Origin: Absidia repens
Taxonomy: Eukaryota; Mucoromycota; Mucoromycetes; Mucorales; Cunninghamellaceae
Length of the DNA: 64,000 bases
Assembly: GCA_002105175.1 (NCBI GenBank)
Contig: MCGE01000012.1
Span: 248,001 to 312,000, forward strand
Reading direction: 5' to 3'
Shown here: in pieces, positions 11,811 through 22,775 of the stretch
Numbering within the stretch: position 1 is the stretch's first letter
Layout of the letters: every line of letters begins with the position of its first letter
Made by a program: the position numbers and the translations under genes
Notes under the pieces: model-generated
What the model saw: the letters and a program-made list of their open reading frames with translations, nothing else
Databases searched by the model: none
What the model was told of the DNA's origin: nothing

Positions 11811-12473
11811 TCTTCGTTCATCAATCATGTTCAAGTTTGTCATCTGCCTTTGAGATCAGGTTAAAGAAAATCATTCCGCATTTGTATGATTTTTTTAAAG
11901 TTATAAGAATTCCAGGAAAAAAAAAAGATAATCATTGTTCTGCGATCATGTGGGGATATTGAATCAGATTAACCTACTGTAGATCGCTTGTCAAATAGTT
12001 ACCTATCATCTTTCAGTCTACATCAACTTCATATTAGTACCATCCCCCTATTGATTTGTTAACTACATTAAAGAAGGTTGAACTAACCAGGGTGTCAAAC
12101 GGCAAAACGCACTGAGTATTAAAAAAAAAAAACGATTTTCCCTACGATCAGATAGGACAATCAGATTTGAAGTACCACTAACCCCGATGATTTTCCCGGT
12201 TGAAGTCGGAGAAAAGCCATGTGTGATTTTATGTTTATACATATTTTATTGATACGATATAGGTTAAATGAGGTAAAAATGGATAAAAGGGATAGTAAAG
12301 TATAATAGTAAAATAATAAGAAGAGGAGGAAGGAGGACATTGAAATAAAAGAAACAAAGAAAGAAAATGGTCATGGCAAAGTCATATTGGGGAGGAGCAT
12401 TGAATATTTGATTAACTACACTAAACTAAAACTAAGCTAATCTACAAATATCCTTACCAAGGTATCGATGCAA
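11176..12473. other. Intergenic, no gene seen
   Basis: T- and A-rich DNA with homopolymer runs (T near 11630-11654, A near 11779-11806). A reverse-strand AATAAAATATG-type signal near 12246-12256 could serve the fragment at 12474. No open frame with coding character and no RNA gene was recognised. Confidence 0.5.
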
Positions 12474-12620
12474 TTATTGACTAGGCCATTGTATAATTCT
12501 TTTAAATATCATCATTTCGTGTTCATTCTGTTCACACCAATTCCAGACGGCCCCATCAGCGTTCCCATCAATGGGTACCATTGGCACAATCAGTCGACAT
12601 TCATTGCATGAAGTGAAGTC
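12474..12620 (-). other. Possible orphan 3' exon (C..C...W.WC pattern)
   Basis: A minus-strand frame ends at 12474 and its last 45 or so residues look coding-like: GDFTSCNECRLIVP, then DGAVWNWCEQNEHEMM and a terminal KRIIQWPSQ. The spacing of Cys (C-x2-C ... W-x-W-C) hints at a zinc-binding module, but no family was recognised. Upstream DNA to about 13.2 kb has only short frames and no clear splice chain. It may be the last exon of a diverged or broken gene, or chance. Confidence 0.25.
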
Positions 12621-13529
12621 CCCAAGTAAGAGTAATAAGTAATAGTAGCACAGAGAATTCCAAAAACAGTTGAGTTGTTTCATCCAAAAAAAAAAAAAGA
12701 ACAGTTGAAGCCGTTCAATTTCAGCTGCATCCCTAAGAGATAAATCAAAATCCCCCCCCAAAGTACACCACCCGAAAAAAAAAGATTAGTCAGTATCCTA
12801 CCTGCCTATTTCAATGTTTTTACCGTAACTACTTTGTTTGGAATTCCTTATTCTGATGGTAATTTTGGATTTGTTTGCGCGAAGGAAGGACTTGGGATGA
12901 GGACAAAAAAAAAAAGGGAGAGACTTTTCCACGCGTTGAATATGGGCCTGAATCACATATACCAAAAAAAAAAGATTGGAGTTGTGTTGATTGTAATATT
13001 TAATATAATGAAGACAAATAACACTTACGTCGATTTTTATATGGCTTTGCAGTAGAAGTGGTGGACAAAAGTGGCTCAACGCGACTTGGTGCCTTTCATA
13101 AGGCAGCTTTCAAGCGGCAACCATAAGTACAGATCAGCAAGCCGATCTTAACATGGTGCTGTACCAGAAACGTTTCCATATTGTATGTATGGCCAAAGAG
13201 GTCATTAGAATAGCAGTTAGACATAGATCAACTAATGAATGATCAAAAGACAAACGAAGGGAAAAAAAATAGCGGGGAATAAAAACTGTTTCTGGCATCG
13301 ACAGGCTAAAATGAATGGTTTTTATTATAAAAAGGTTAAAGAGGGGGGGGGGAGGAGAGAGAAGGGACTTATAAGGATGACAAAAAATAAACTATGATGA
13401 GAGATGTATGAATATATACAATACAACGAAATAAATAATTGGTACAAAATGAATAGTAAAAAAGTACAAAAAATAAAAAATAAAAAATAGAGGGAATTAG
13501 GAGGGTGAGGCAAAGGAAAAAAATAATCC

Positions 13530-14929
13530 TTAAACCTTCTTTTCAGCCACGGAAACAGCTTCATCGGTTGCCAATTTTTCATCCTGACCAACGATTACAC
13601 CATCATCGTTGACATATTTTCTAGCATTTTGAAGAGCTTCATTGGCATCATCTTTGTAGAATTCACCACGTTCAGCCTTGGCGATAGCATGCTTACGTTC
13701 CTTGAAAAACAAATAGACCAAGTAAGCAGCCACCAAGATCCAGTATAAGCAGTAACTAGTAATAGTACCAATAGTAGCAGTATTGTTCCACCCAAGAATG
13801 GCGTTAAAGATTTGCCATCCACCATTGGTGCTAACGTTCAATTCAGGGTCACCCCATGAGACGTGCCAGACAGCCTATTTAAAAAAAAAATAAGCATGAA
13901 AATCGGAGTCTAAAGAATGCAATGACAATAGTGTTGTTTGATGACTTACAGTTGTTACTTTGTAGGCAATGACATCGCCGCCTTCTTCCGCAGCTTCACC
14001 ACCAATCACTTGATTCCAGGCATATTGTTCAAAATAACCAACAGCTTTGGACATCAAACCAGCAGCAATCAGATACAAAATAGCAGTGGAGAAGATAAAG
14101 AACCAACGGAGTTTCATCATGGAGCCACCTCTGTAAATCACATAACTGACCAAGGCGCCACAAATCAGACCCATGATGACAGCAATAGGAATGGATTTGG
14201 CTTCAACATCAAGAGAGACACCACCGATAAACACAATGGCTTCCAAACCTTCACGTAAAACGGTAATAAAAGGAAGCAAGAAGAAGGAGTACTTTTGCAT
14301 CCACAGTTTGAAGGTCTTACGCTTGCCTTGTTGACCAGCTTCCATGGCTTTGGCCAACTTGATTTTCCATTTGTCTTGAAGTTTTTCCGTTTTCAACATG
14401 GCAATACCCATGACAGTAATCATAATAGTAGCCAAAAGAGAGAAACAGCCTAATCACATATACACAAAATAATAATAATAATAATAAATAATTAATATCA
14501 TAATCATCGTTTGGCTAGGGTTTTATTTTATTTTATTACCTTCCCAGATATCTTCAGAGTTACCCCAGATATCGTTCAAAACGGTGTACCAAACAGCAAT
14601 AAAGGCAGCACCAATGCAAAGACAAATACCAAGCCCAACACCTGAACCTATCCAAACTTGGTTGCGAAGACGCTTGTAAATTGGTGTCCCAACTTCAAAT
14701 GTTTGCTTCAGAAACGAAAGCAGAATAGATAAAATGATCATCGCTTCAAGAGACTCTCTGAAGATAATGAAGAAGATCGGTACTGGTGGAGTGATGGGAG
14801 GTAAAAAGGTTCATTCATAAAAGCAAATGGAGAAAAGTGTGTGTGAGTGCCAAAGAAACAAACAAACATAAACATAAACACTAGTCAAGCCAATCAAATC
14901 TTACCATTGAAGTAGTCCTCAGATGCCAT
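13530..14929 (-). CDS. FTR1: High-affinity iron permease FTR1
   Basis: Four exons (14929-14905, 14782-14540, 14449-13950, 13874-13530) join in frame to 370 residues. FTR1 is the plasma-membrane permease that takes ferric iron handed over by the ferroxidase FET3. Both ligand motifs are present: R17-E-S-L-E21 in the first membrane segment and R155-E-G-L-E159 in the fourth, matching the REXLE consensus needed for iron transport. About seven hydrophobic segments are visible. The C-terminal tail is cytosolic and charged, with many Lys/Glu, usual for the family. The start ATG at 14927-14929 begins an 8-residue exon that completes the first REXLE helix. It is divergent from FET3, and perfect iron-GATA sites lie 160-470 nt upstream, consistent with iron repression. 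Confidence 0.95.
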
Positions 14930-15087
14930 GATGTGCGGTGAAAAAAAAAAAATAAGGAGAAAGAAAGAGGAAAAATAAAAGAGAGAGAGATACACCGATT
15001 ATAAAAGAAAGCCGACACTTTAATTTTTTTTTTTTTCTCAGACCAGCTTGTCAACGCCTATAGCGGTGATTTGGGGGACAGTGGTTT

Positions 15088-15096
15088 TTATCAGAT
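15088..15096 (-). promoter_or_regulatory. Iron-GATA-type site 1 (ATCTGATAA)
   Basis: TTATCAGAT on +, the reverse complement of ATCTGATAA. ATCWGATAA is the established site for fungal iron-responsive GATA repressors (SreA/Sre1/Urbs1/Fep1 class). It lies about 160 nt upstream of the FTR1 start. Confidence 0.6.
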
Positions 15097-15386
15097 GATA
15101 CTTATTGATCAAATAAAAAAGGTTTTGGACGTGGGACTAGGATGACGGTCAATGATTGAGATTGTTATACGACTCTGAGTCAAAAAGACATTGTATTATC
15201 TGATGAAAGGAGAGGAGTAAAACCATTGATCTCCGATGATAAAGCGGTTCTTTTTTTTTTTTTTTTTTTTTTCTTGACTCGGGAAAATTGATCTTATTCG
15301 ACAATTTCCCTAATATGTAGAATAGCTGAGTATCATTATTACCGGTGACCCGGGATAGCTATTTCATTGATCATCATAGAAATCTC

Positions 15387-15395
15387 ATCTGATAA
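15387..15395 (+). promoter_or_regulatory. Iron-GATA-type site 2 (ATCTGATAA)
   Basis: A perfect ATCTGATAA about 460 nt upstream of FTR1. It is in the same local context (followed by AGAAA...AAATTGTAAA) as the FET3-side copy at 18197. Confidence 0.6.
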
Positions 15396-15679
15396 AGAAA
15401 AGAAAAAATTGTAAATCTCCACCAAAAGTACCAGATGACGGAGTTTATTGTATTTTTTTTTAGTGAACACAAAAAGTGCCAATCAAGGTAGCTTTGAGCA
15501 CCACAGCCGGGTTCCAAGGAGGCAACCCACCATTGTATGAAATGGAGGATCACTACTGTATGAAATAGAGGATGCATGTAATTGCTTTCCTATTTCTTTT
15601 TTCGCAGGGGGAGGGTTTTTTTTTTTACGCGCATACACTATTTAACGAAAAACAAATATAATAAATGTAAATGTAAGGC

Positions 15680-16020
15680 AGAGAGATCAACGATAAAAAG
15701 AGACTAGACATGGTTTATTCCAATGTAGATACACACTATGTTATGACAGACAAATACTATGTAATCTAATTTAATGACAGTTTCATGACAGTGCTTTCTA
15801 AGATCAGGCTACTATAAAGATGGGAACCAAATCGTAAATCCAAAAATGAAAGGGTTGTCCCTTAATGTTTTTATTGCATTTTTCAAATGCCCTAGTCTAA
15901 AACTTCTAATGCTTTATCCCTGATCACTAGCACTTCATTGAAATATATAAATATAAAGCCACGTGAGCTGCACGTCAATGTTGACACCATCCTTTTTTTA
16001 TTTTTCTTCTTACATGGAAG
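15680..16020 (-). repeat. Dispersed repeat family 3, copy 1
   Basis: Read on the minus strand it contains GGGCATTTGAAAAATGCAATA, then a diverged core (GGGACAACCCTTTCATTTTTGG, at about 15845-15870) and an AATAAACCATG signal near 15710-15720. A CACGTG lies near 15961-15966, upstream of the core in its own sense. It matches the copy near 51.8-52.06 kb. It is inserted between the FTR1 and FET3 promoters and has no coding sequence. Confidence 0.55.
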
Positions 16021-16419
16021 GATCGCAGAGGATGATAGCTGGTCCTCTATGAGTCTGCCCATCATAGTGCAAAATGACAAAGCCGTCCTATATTACCAGC
16101 AATGATTAGCTTAGCAGAAGGAACAGCTGTATCAGCTTCATCCAGGACTGACATTGCGCCTGAAAAAACACATAACCAACGTCAGTACCACATCCCCATT
16201 GAACTTTTTACAACGCACTTTTTTTTTTTTTTTTTTTGGCTTCTTTGGTGGCGATGGGGTGTACTCGTCAACTTTCGATTTGATTGTGTGTTGCATTGCG
16301 TTCAATTGCATTTTCGTTTTTATTATATCTTTCCTATGTACAATGTTATTGGATTGACTCTTCATCACACTTCGGTAAATACTAAACTTTTTGTTGTTTA
16401 TACATATACAGGCGCTCTG

Positions 16420-17085
16420 GAAATCTGTTTATGATCGCTGTGAACTAATGCTGTGGGCGGGATTTCAATTGAATTTTTATAGGTTGTGCTTTTCTAATTT
16501 TTTCTCTTTTTCTTTTTTTCACATTGGTGTCCTCCAAGGATCTGGTGATCATGGAGTGGGATTTTTTGTTAGATTCAAGGGGTTTTGAAAAAGGGCATGA
16601 TAAAGGACATGGGGAGACCCTTTCATGTTGGAGTTGGGATTTAGGACATGCAATTTTTATTTTGGCGGGGTGGATGAATGGGCTGGTGCGCTTGGTGCCT
16701 GGGTTTATTTAGATAGACACTGGCTCTTTGGCAACTTGCTTTTGGTGTGGAATATGCGACGGTGGGGTCACGAGACCATTCAGCTACTCTGGAATGGATT
16801 GGCGACACGGCGGTGGAATTTTGGAATGGGCCTCTTGCTTTTTGCTAGATAATATTCTATATATCTATGTGTGGAAAATGTGATGGTTTGCCTGAAAATG
16901 ACATACATGACATTCCCAGTCCATGGCGATAGCATACACATAGTGGATTAGACATAGTAGTGATAGTTTTATTAGTATATGGAATGGCTATATTGAAATA
17001 AAATGTTATTGTTTTACTACACTTTACTTTTTGCCTCCACACAGTTTTATGACTTTCTATGCTATGTATACGAACCCTGTCACTA
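16420..17085 (+). repeat. Dispersed repeat family 2, copy 1
   Basis: Contains GGGCGGGATTTCAATTGAAT (from about 16457), TCCAAGGATCTGGTGATCAT and the core CATGGGGAGACCCTTTCATG (about 16608-16627). It ends with AGTGATAGTTTTATTAGTAT, ATTGAAATAAAATGTTATT and CGAACCCTGTCACT. It matches minus-strand copies at 45.88-46.66 and 56.32-57.10 kb. A short frame in it (MEWDFLLDSRGFEKGH) is shared with the 46-kb copy. It lies between FTR1 and FET3. Confidence 0.75.
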
Positions 17086-17290
17086 TATATATATGTTTGT
17101 TACTCCTCTAAAAAGGAGTTGAAAAAAGTGTTGGTGCAATGACTGGTTGAAAACCAAAACTAACCAAAACTTCACTAGGCCTAGTATAGTTTACCCCGCA
17201 TTCACTATATGACAGAATAATTTGTAACCCCAACGTAGAATAATTTACCGTCTCTGATTAGATTAGACTGCTATGTATTAATTATCCTGT

Positions 17291-17299
17291 ATCAGATAA
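17291..17299 (+). promoter_or_regulatory. Iron-GATA-type site 3 (ATCAGATAA)
   Basis: A perfect ATCAGATAA, the W=A form, about 1.07 kb upstream of FET3 and just beyond the family-2 repeat. Confidence 0.5.
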
Positions 17300-17827
17300 A
17301 CTGGGTGTATTATGGCATAAGAATGATACAACGATGCATGATAGATGAAAATTATTGGCAAATAAAAAAAAGATAAACAAGAATAAATGATATTGGTTTA
17401 GTAAGAAATGCATTTAGCTGATAATTGTATGTCAAATGAAGGGATTACGTTCTTTAGGGTAGAGGAAGTTTTCCACATGGGAAATTTCGATTGAGTGGGT
17501 GAACAATACTTCATAGCTGAGTTAAAAGAATGCCAGTTGTAATGATATCATATGCACTAAAAAAAAAGAGATAGCGATGGGTGTAGTCAAAGGGTAATGA
17601 TTTTTCAGAAAACATACGTTTATTCCAAAGATAAATTGGTAAGCCTCCTAATAGAGGGTCTTTTTTTTTTTCTGGTTATCTTGGGCTCAGAGATGCCATA
17701 AATTGTGGCGGTGACACAAGTCATACCTATCTTGACGGAACAGAAAACTTCCACACTATTTATGTGTGCTATAAGTCAATTGTTTAACTTCAAGATCATT
17801 TTCTATCTCCGACAATAGATTTTTTTT

Positions 17828-17836
17828 TTATCAGAT
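17828..17836 (-). promoter_or_regulatory. Iron-GATA-type site 4 (ATCTGATAA)
   Basis: TTATCAGAT on +, about 535 nt upstream of FET3. Its surroundings (TTTTTATCAGATG, then GATGACCGTCAAT) match those of site 1 on the FTR1 side. Confidence 0.6.
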
Positions 17837-17961
17837 GCTTTTATGTCAATCCCCTGCCTCCGTTACTCGGATGACCGTCAATTGTAGATGATGTCTGATC
17901 CAGAAGATCCACAATAAAGAACTTCTCAGTATTCCATTAAAAAAAATCTTCGTACACCTTT

Positions 17962-17970
17962 TTATCAGAT
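17962..17970 (-). promoter_or_regulatory. Iron-GATA-type site 5 (ATCTGATAA)
   Basis: TTATCAGAT on +, about 400 nt upstream of the FET3 start. Confidence 0.6.
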
Positions 17971-18196
17971 CAATACGGGGTTTTACGGTTCACCAATAAA
18001 CTACCTTTGGTTTGTACTCCTTTCATCTCCGGTGATAAAAAATAAAGTCGTTTGACGTTTTTCCTAATCTTTCCCTTTTTTTTTTTTTTTACTCGGGATG
18101 GCATTTACTACTTTCGCTAAAAAAAATTGATGAGAGGGTATTACCAATTGTTTAAGTCCAGTTGACTCGGGATAACAATGACTATCATCGGGTCCC

Positions 18197-18205
18197 ATCT
18201 GATAA
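18197..18205 (+). promoter_or_regulatory. Iron-GATA-type site 6 (ATCTGATAA)
   Basis: A perfect ATCTGATAA about 165 nt upstream of FET3, the closest site to this start. The sequence around it is shared with site 2. Confidence 0.6.
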
Positions 18206-18368
18206 AGAATCAAAAAATATTGTAAAAAAAAAAAAAAAAAAAAAGTCAGCTTTTTTGGGGATTTGCTTTTATTATTTACCAAGTTTTATTTTTTTTGTCA
18301 TCGATTTTTCCTTTTCTTCTTTCTATTCATCACTTTTTTTTTTTTTTAAAAAAAAATCCTTTTTTCAA

Positions 18369-20635
18369 ATGCGTCTTTTGGCTTTGCTCTTGACAGCAGG
18401 TGCTGGATTTACTCAAGCTGCCCGCGTGGTTTATGATTGGAACATCACTTATGTGAATGCTAATCCTGATAATCTTTTTGACCGTCAAGTGGTTGGTGTC
18501 AATGGCAAATGGCCGTAAGTGTCATTCATATTAAAAAAACTTGTAAAATTGAAACATTGATTTATGATTGTTATTCTTTAAATAGTCTTCCTCCTATTCA
18601 TGTGAATCTTGGGGATACGTTGGTGATTAATGCACATAACAGTTTAGATGTACCCACTGCACTTCATTCTCACGGTATGTTCCAAAACAATACCCCTTGG
18701 ATGGATGGCCCTGTTGGCGTTACTCAATGGTAAAAACAAAATTAAATTGTTCAAATTTGGACAAATCCTTGAACTCCGCATTTATCCCTTCCTTCCTTCT
18801 TTCGACTTGTAGTGCTATTCCACCTAATTACAACTTGACTTATGAATTCAACATCACTCAGCACGGTTCTTACTGGATCCACAGTCATTACATGGTAAGC
18901 AATTGAAAATGACCAATCTTGTTGTGCCATTTACTTACTTTATCCATTTGGGTTTTTAGGGTCAATACATGGATGGTTTACGTGGTCCTCTGATTCTCCA
19001 CAACCCTAACGAAACTTACACTTACGATGAAGATGTTATTGTTACTGTCTCTGGTAAGCCTGTTTGACCATTAGAAAATAGTAATAGCTCTTGGTTACCT
19101 AACGCGTTATGTCATTTTCTTTTGCTTTTAGATTGGTATCATCAACAAAGTTCTGAAAACTTGGATACTTTCTTGAATATCAAAAATCCTACTGGTGCTG
19201 AACCTGTTCCTCAATCTGGTATTATTAATGACAGTGCCAACACCACTTTCTCATTTACTCCTGGCAAGACCTACCGTTTACGATTCATCAACATTTCTGG
19301 TTTCAGTACCTTCTATCTTAGCATCGATGGTCACACCTTGGATATCATTGAAGTGGATGGTGTAAGTAAATATTGCCATTCTTTGAAGATGCTTTTTGTT
19401 GAACTAATTTTTTCTTCATAACAGGTTGAAACCCAACGTACTTCCGTCGATAGTATTTACTTGACTGCTGCTCAACGTATTTCTGTCCTCGTTACTGCCA
19501 AGAACAACACCGATTTGAACTACTACATGCATGCTGACATGGCTATTGATATGTTCGATGTCATGCCTGATGATCTTATGCCTAGTAAGTCGCTACATGA
19601 TATTTGGACTTTGTTGTGATGGACCGAGTATGCTAACTGCACCCCGGTTTTCTTTTGTTTAGATATCACTGCCCCTATTTATTATAATACCAACCATGAA
19701 AACTTTGCACCCAGCCAAGATGTTGGTATGGATTCCACATTTGATGACTACCTTTTGGTCCCTCTTGTTAATGCTTCCATTCCTGAACCCGACCAATCTC
19801 TCAACTTGACCTTCAACTTTGATGTCACCACTGATGGTTTGAACCGTGGTATGTTCAATGAACTGCCTTACTTGCAACCCAAGGTACCCACACTCAATAC
19901 GATGCTCAGTATGGGTAATGACTCTAACAACGTCGATGTCTATGGTCCTCAATCAATGGCTTTCATGATGAAACATCTTGACTTTATTGAAGTCGCGGTT
20001 TCCAACTTTGATGCTGGTAACCATCCTTGTAAGTGTCCTCTTAAACATCAAAGCTGGATCACGTATTAAACATTCTCGTTTGTTTTTTCTATTTTAATCT
20101 AGTCCATTTGCACGGTCACGTCTTTTATATGGTTGGTCGTGGTAATGGTACTTGGACTGGTGATCGATCTCAAACCGAATGGTTCAGCAACCCAATGAGC
20201 CGTGATACTATCTTGATCAACTCTGAAACTTATGCTGTCATCCGCTTCCGCGCTGACAACCCGGGTCCATGGTTCTTCCATTGTCACATTGACTGGCATT
20301 TGGAATCTGGTTTGGCTGCCACCTTCATCGTTGCTCCTGAAGTCGCTCAACAACGCATGACCCTTCCTCAGGCCTTCAAGGATGTCTGTACCGCTGGTGG
20401 AAACCCTGCTGAAGGTAACGCTGCTGGCAAGCAAGGATTGGATCTCAGTGGTGCTCCTAGTGGTATTACTTTGATCTACGATGGCTTCACTGCCAAGGGT
20501 AAGGGTGCCATGGCTGCCTGTATTATTTGTGCTTTGATTGGTATTGCCTCCATTGTCTTCTACGCTCTTTCTGATCCTGAAAAGAAGGCTCGCGAAATTG
20601 CCAATGCCAAGCTTCAATCTGCTCCTGCTTCTTAG
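18369..20635 (+). CDS. FET3: Multicopper ferroxidase FET3
   Basis: Eight exons (18369-18514, 18586-18729, 18813-18894, 18960-19053, 19132-19361, 19425-19584, 19663-20028, 20103-20635) join to 584 residues. FET3 oxidises ferrous to ferric iron at the cell surface and passes it to FTR1. A signal peptide ([17 protein letters not shown]) starts the protein. All four copper-ligand blocks are present: H76-S-H78-G, W-I-H120-S-H122, H406-P-F-H409-L-H411-G-H413 and H467-C468-H469-I-D-W-H473. Asn-linked glycosylation sites are frequent. A single membrane segment near 543-563 is followed by a short basic tail, the type I layout that separates Fet3 from secreted laccases. It is divergent from FTR1 with shared iron-GATA sites. 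A polyadenylation signal is at 20877. Confidence 0.95.
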
Positions 20636-21166
20636 TCCTTGTGCTCTTTTTTTTTTCTTTATCTCTCTTTTTTTAATATATTACTCTTACTAGCATACTT
20701 ACACCATTATGGTGCCAAACATGAAATTGATCCACTATTTTATTTTCTGTATTCATTATTTAGACTAGTCTTCCCTTTTTATCTATTTATTTATTTTCTT
20801 TATTCTGTATGTAAATGACTTATATTCTTTCCTGTATTATTGTACCTTACTCATTCCCCCACTTAGCACCTTTTTGAATAAAGAAACATCATTTATAAAT
20901 CCATTCAATATTGTGTTTTTTATGTATTATGTTGAGCCTGCTGGATGTGTGTGTGTTTGCAATGCTAATTTTTGAAAGCCCGTGTTGGCTAAAATTTTAG
21001 TCACATTGGCCGCGCAGAAAAAAAAAGCCCTACTCTTTTTTTTTTTTTTTTTCCTATTTTTTATTTTTATTTTTTTATTTCCATGTTTTGTAACTGAATT
21101 TTTGTTATTTTTATTATTGCTATTTTTATTACTCATTTATTACCATCGTATTATTGATTGCAAGGA
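20636..21166. other. FET3 3' flank and promoter of the FYVE-RING gene
   Basis: Pyrimidine-rich 3'UTR-like DNA with AATAAA at 20877-20882, then T-rich DNA before the next start codon. No further gene was seen. Confidence 0.55.
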
Positions 21167-22740
21167 ATGGAGCATCACCACAATTCTTATACTCAAACAC
21201 AGCAACAAACTTCACTTACCGAACAAACTGCTACTCATCATGACAAAAAACTGGAATCCCCGACATGCACGGACTTCGCCAACGATTTGGAAAACATACA
21301 TCTTGATTCGACGGTGGATACTTGTGGACTAGAAGTGCCATTGCTGGCTGGATCTTACCCTTACAACAGTCAGCAATTGGTGGAACTTGGCACGAACAAG
21401 GCAACCCTGGACCAATCCTGTGAACCCATCGGAGATGGAGACGATCCAGTAATACCACCGCCGGCAGTGGATCAGTTATCGGAACCACATTTGCTCGAAG
21501 GACCTGGTGACATTGATGAAACAGTTGATGAAGGGATTTTAGAACCAAGAGTAGGACTTGACGGCACTGGTGATGGTGCTGGCTGTGACATTGATATGAA
21601 CGATACAACAAAAATGGTGGCTGCGGAAATAACTACGGACAACAATATTACTCAACAACATGAACAGTCATCAAGTGAAAACGATAATACGATCCCATAC
21701 GAAGGAAGCAATATTGATGATTTGGATTCCAACAGCATAACTAATATACTAGACTCAAGTGATCAAACACCACCACCTTCGACAACGACGACGGCAATGA
21801 CGAGTGAACAACACCCTGTGGAAGTCGAAAACCTGGGAACTGCGGTTCATCATTCTGATGATTTTAATAGTGGCGATACTGACGGTGATGGAATCAATGA
21901 CGATTATCCAATGGATCACAATGAAATACAACAACATGGCTTTGTAGATCAACCCAACACCAACGTGACATCAGACGATGACAAGGACGACGACAAAAAT
22001 TGTATCATGAACCAATCAGTTGACCTTGAGGATACACACTCCTGCAATCGGGCCAATTCTCCGTCTGCGTCTAACTCAATCAACCATAGCACAACAACAA
22101 CCACATCATCATCATCATCGCTATCGGCAACAGAAAACCAGGAACATGATCCAACTCATCACACTGATCTCAATTCACAACATCCTTCAACTGATAATAC
22201 CTGGACTGGACTCGATCGTACTTCAAACTCAACTACCACAAACCCCATCGAAACATCAATCTCAGAAGCATCGTCTATACCACCATCACTCTCACCAACC
22301 ACATCGCCTCGGATACCTGATCAGAATGACATGGCAGATACAAGCGGAGGCAATGATGGTTCATCGGAACAGCAACTGGATGGGAATGAACACATTTTAG
22401 ATGGTAGTCTGGCGCAACATGATGAAGGCAACGACAGCACAGCACAATCTACCTCGGCAACTCAGGCGACACCATTGACAGGGCAACCTGAACCATCATC
22501 ATTGCACAACGTATCCTACGATCACCAACTGAATAGAATGAACACTACAGGATCAGATGAGCACACTCTCTCGGAACCACCACGTCCACGGCATGTATGG
22601 GAATCGGATCGCCAAGCTTCTGAATGTCGTCGTTGTAGTCGCCGATTTAGTTTTTTGGTACGAAGGCATCACTGCAGGTAAATTTTGAGGGTTATGGGGA
22701 GGAAACAGGATGGTTAGAAATAGTAGTGGACGATTCTTAT

Positions 22741-22775
<35 letters not shown>

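Larger units (their letters stand above)
14930..15680. other. FTR1-side promoter region
   Basis: This holds the proximal promoter of FTR1, with two perfect ATCWGATAA sites (15088-15096 reverse, 15387-15395 forward) and a near match at about 15196 (ATCTGATGA). CTCGGGA/CCCGGGAT motifs lie near 15284 and 15350. The block 15085-15414 resembles 17818-18226 next to FET3, in the same orientation. Confidence 0.6.
17086..18368. other. FET3-side promoter region
   Basis: The upstream DNA of FET3 holds four perfect ATCWGATAA sites (17291, 17828, 17962, 18197) and ACTCGGGAT-type motifs (near 18098 and 18163). A long pyrimidine tract, about 18254-18365, sits just before the start codon, as is common in strongly expressed fungal genes. 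Confidence 0.6.

Noticed and set aside
20099..20617. 172-codon minus-strand frame
   Set aside because: Antisense of the last FET3 exon, where all copper ligands are encoded.
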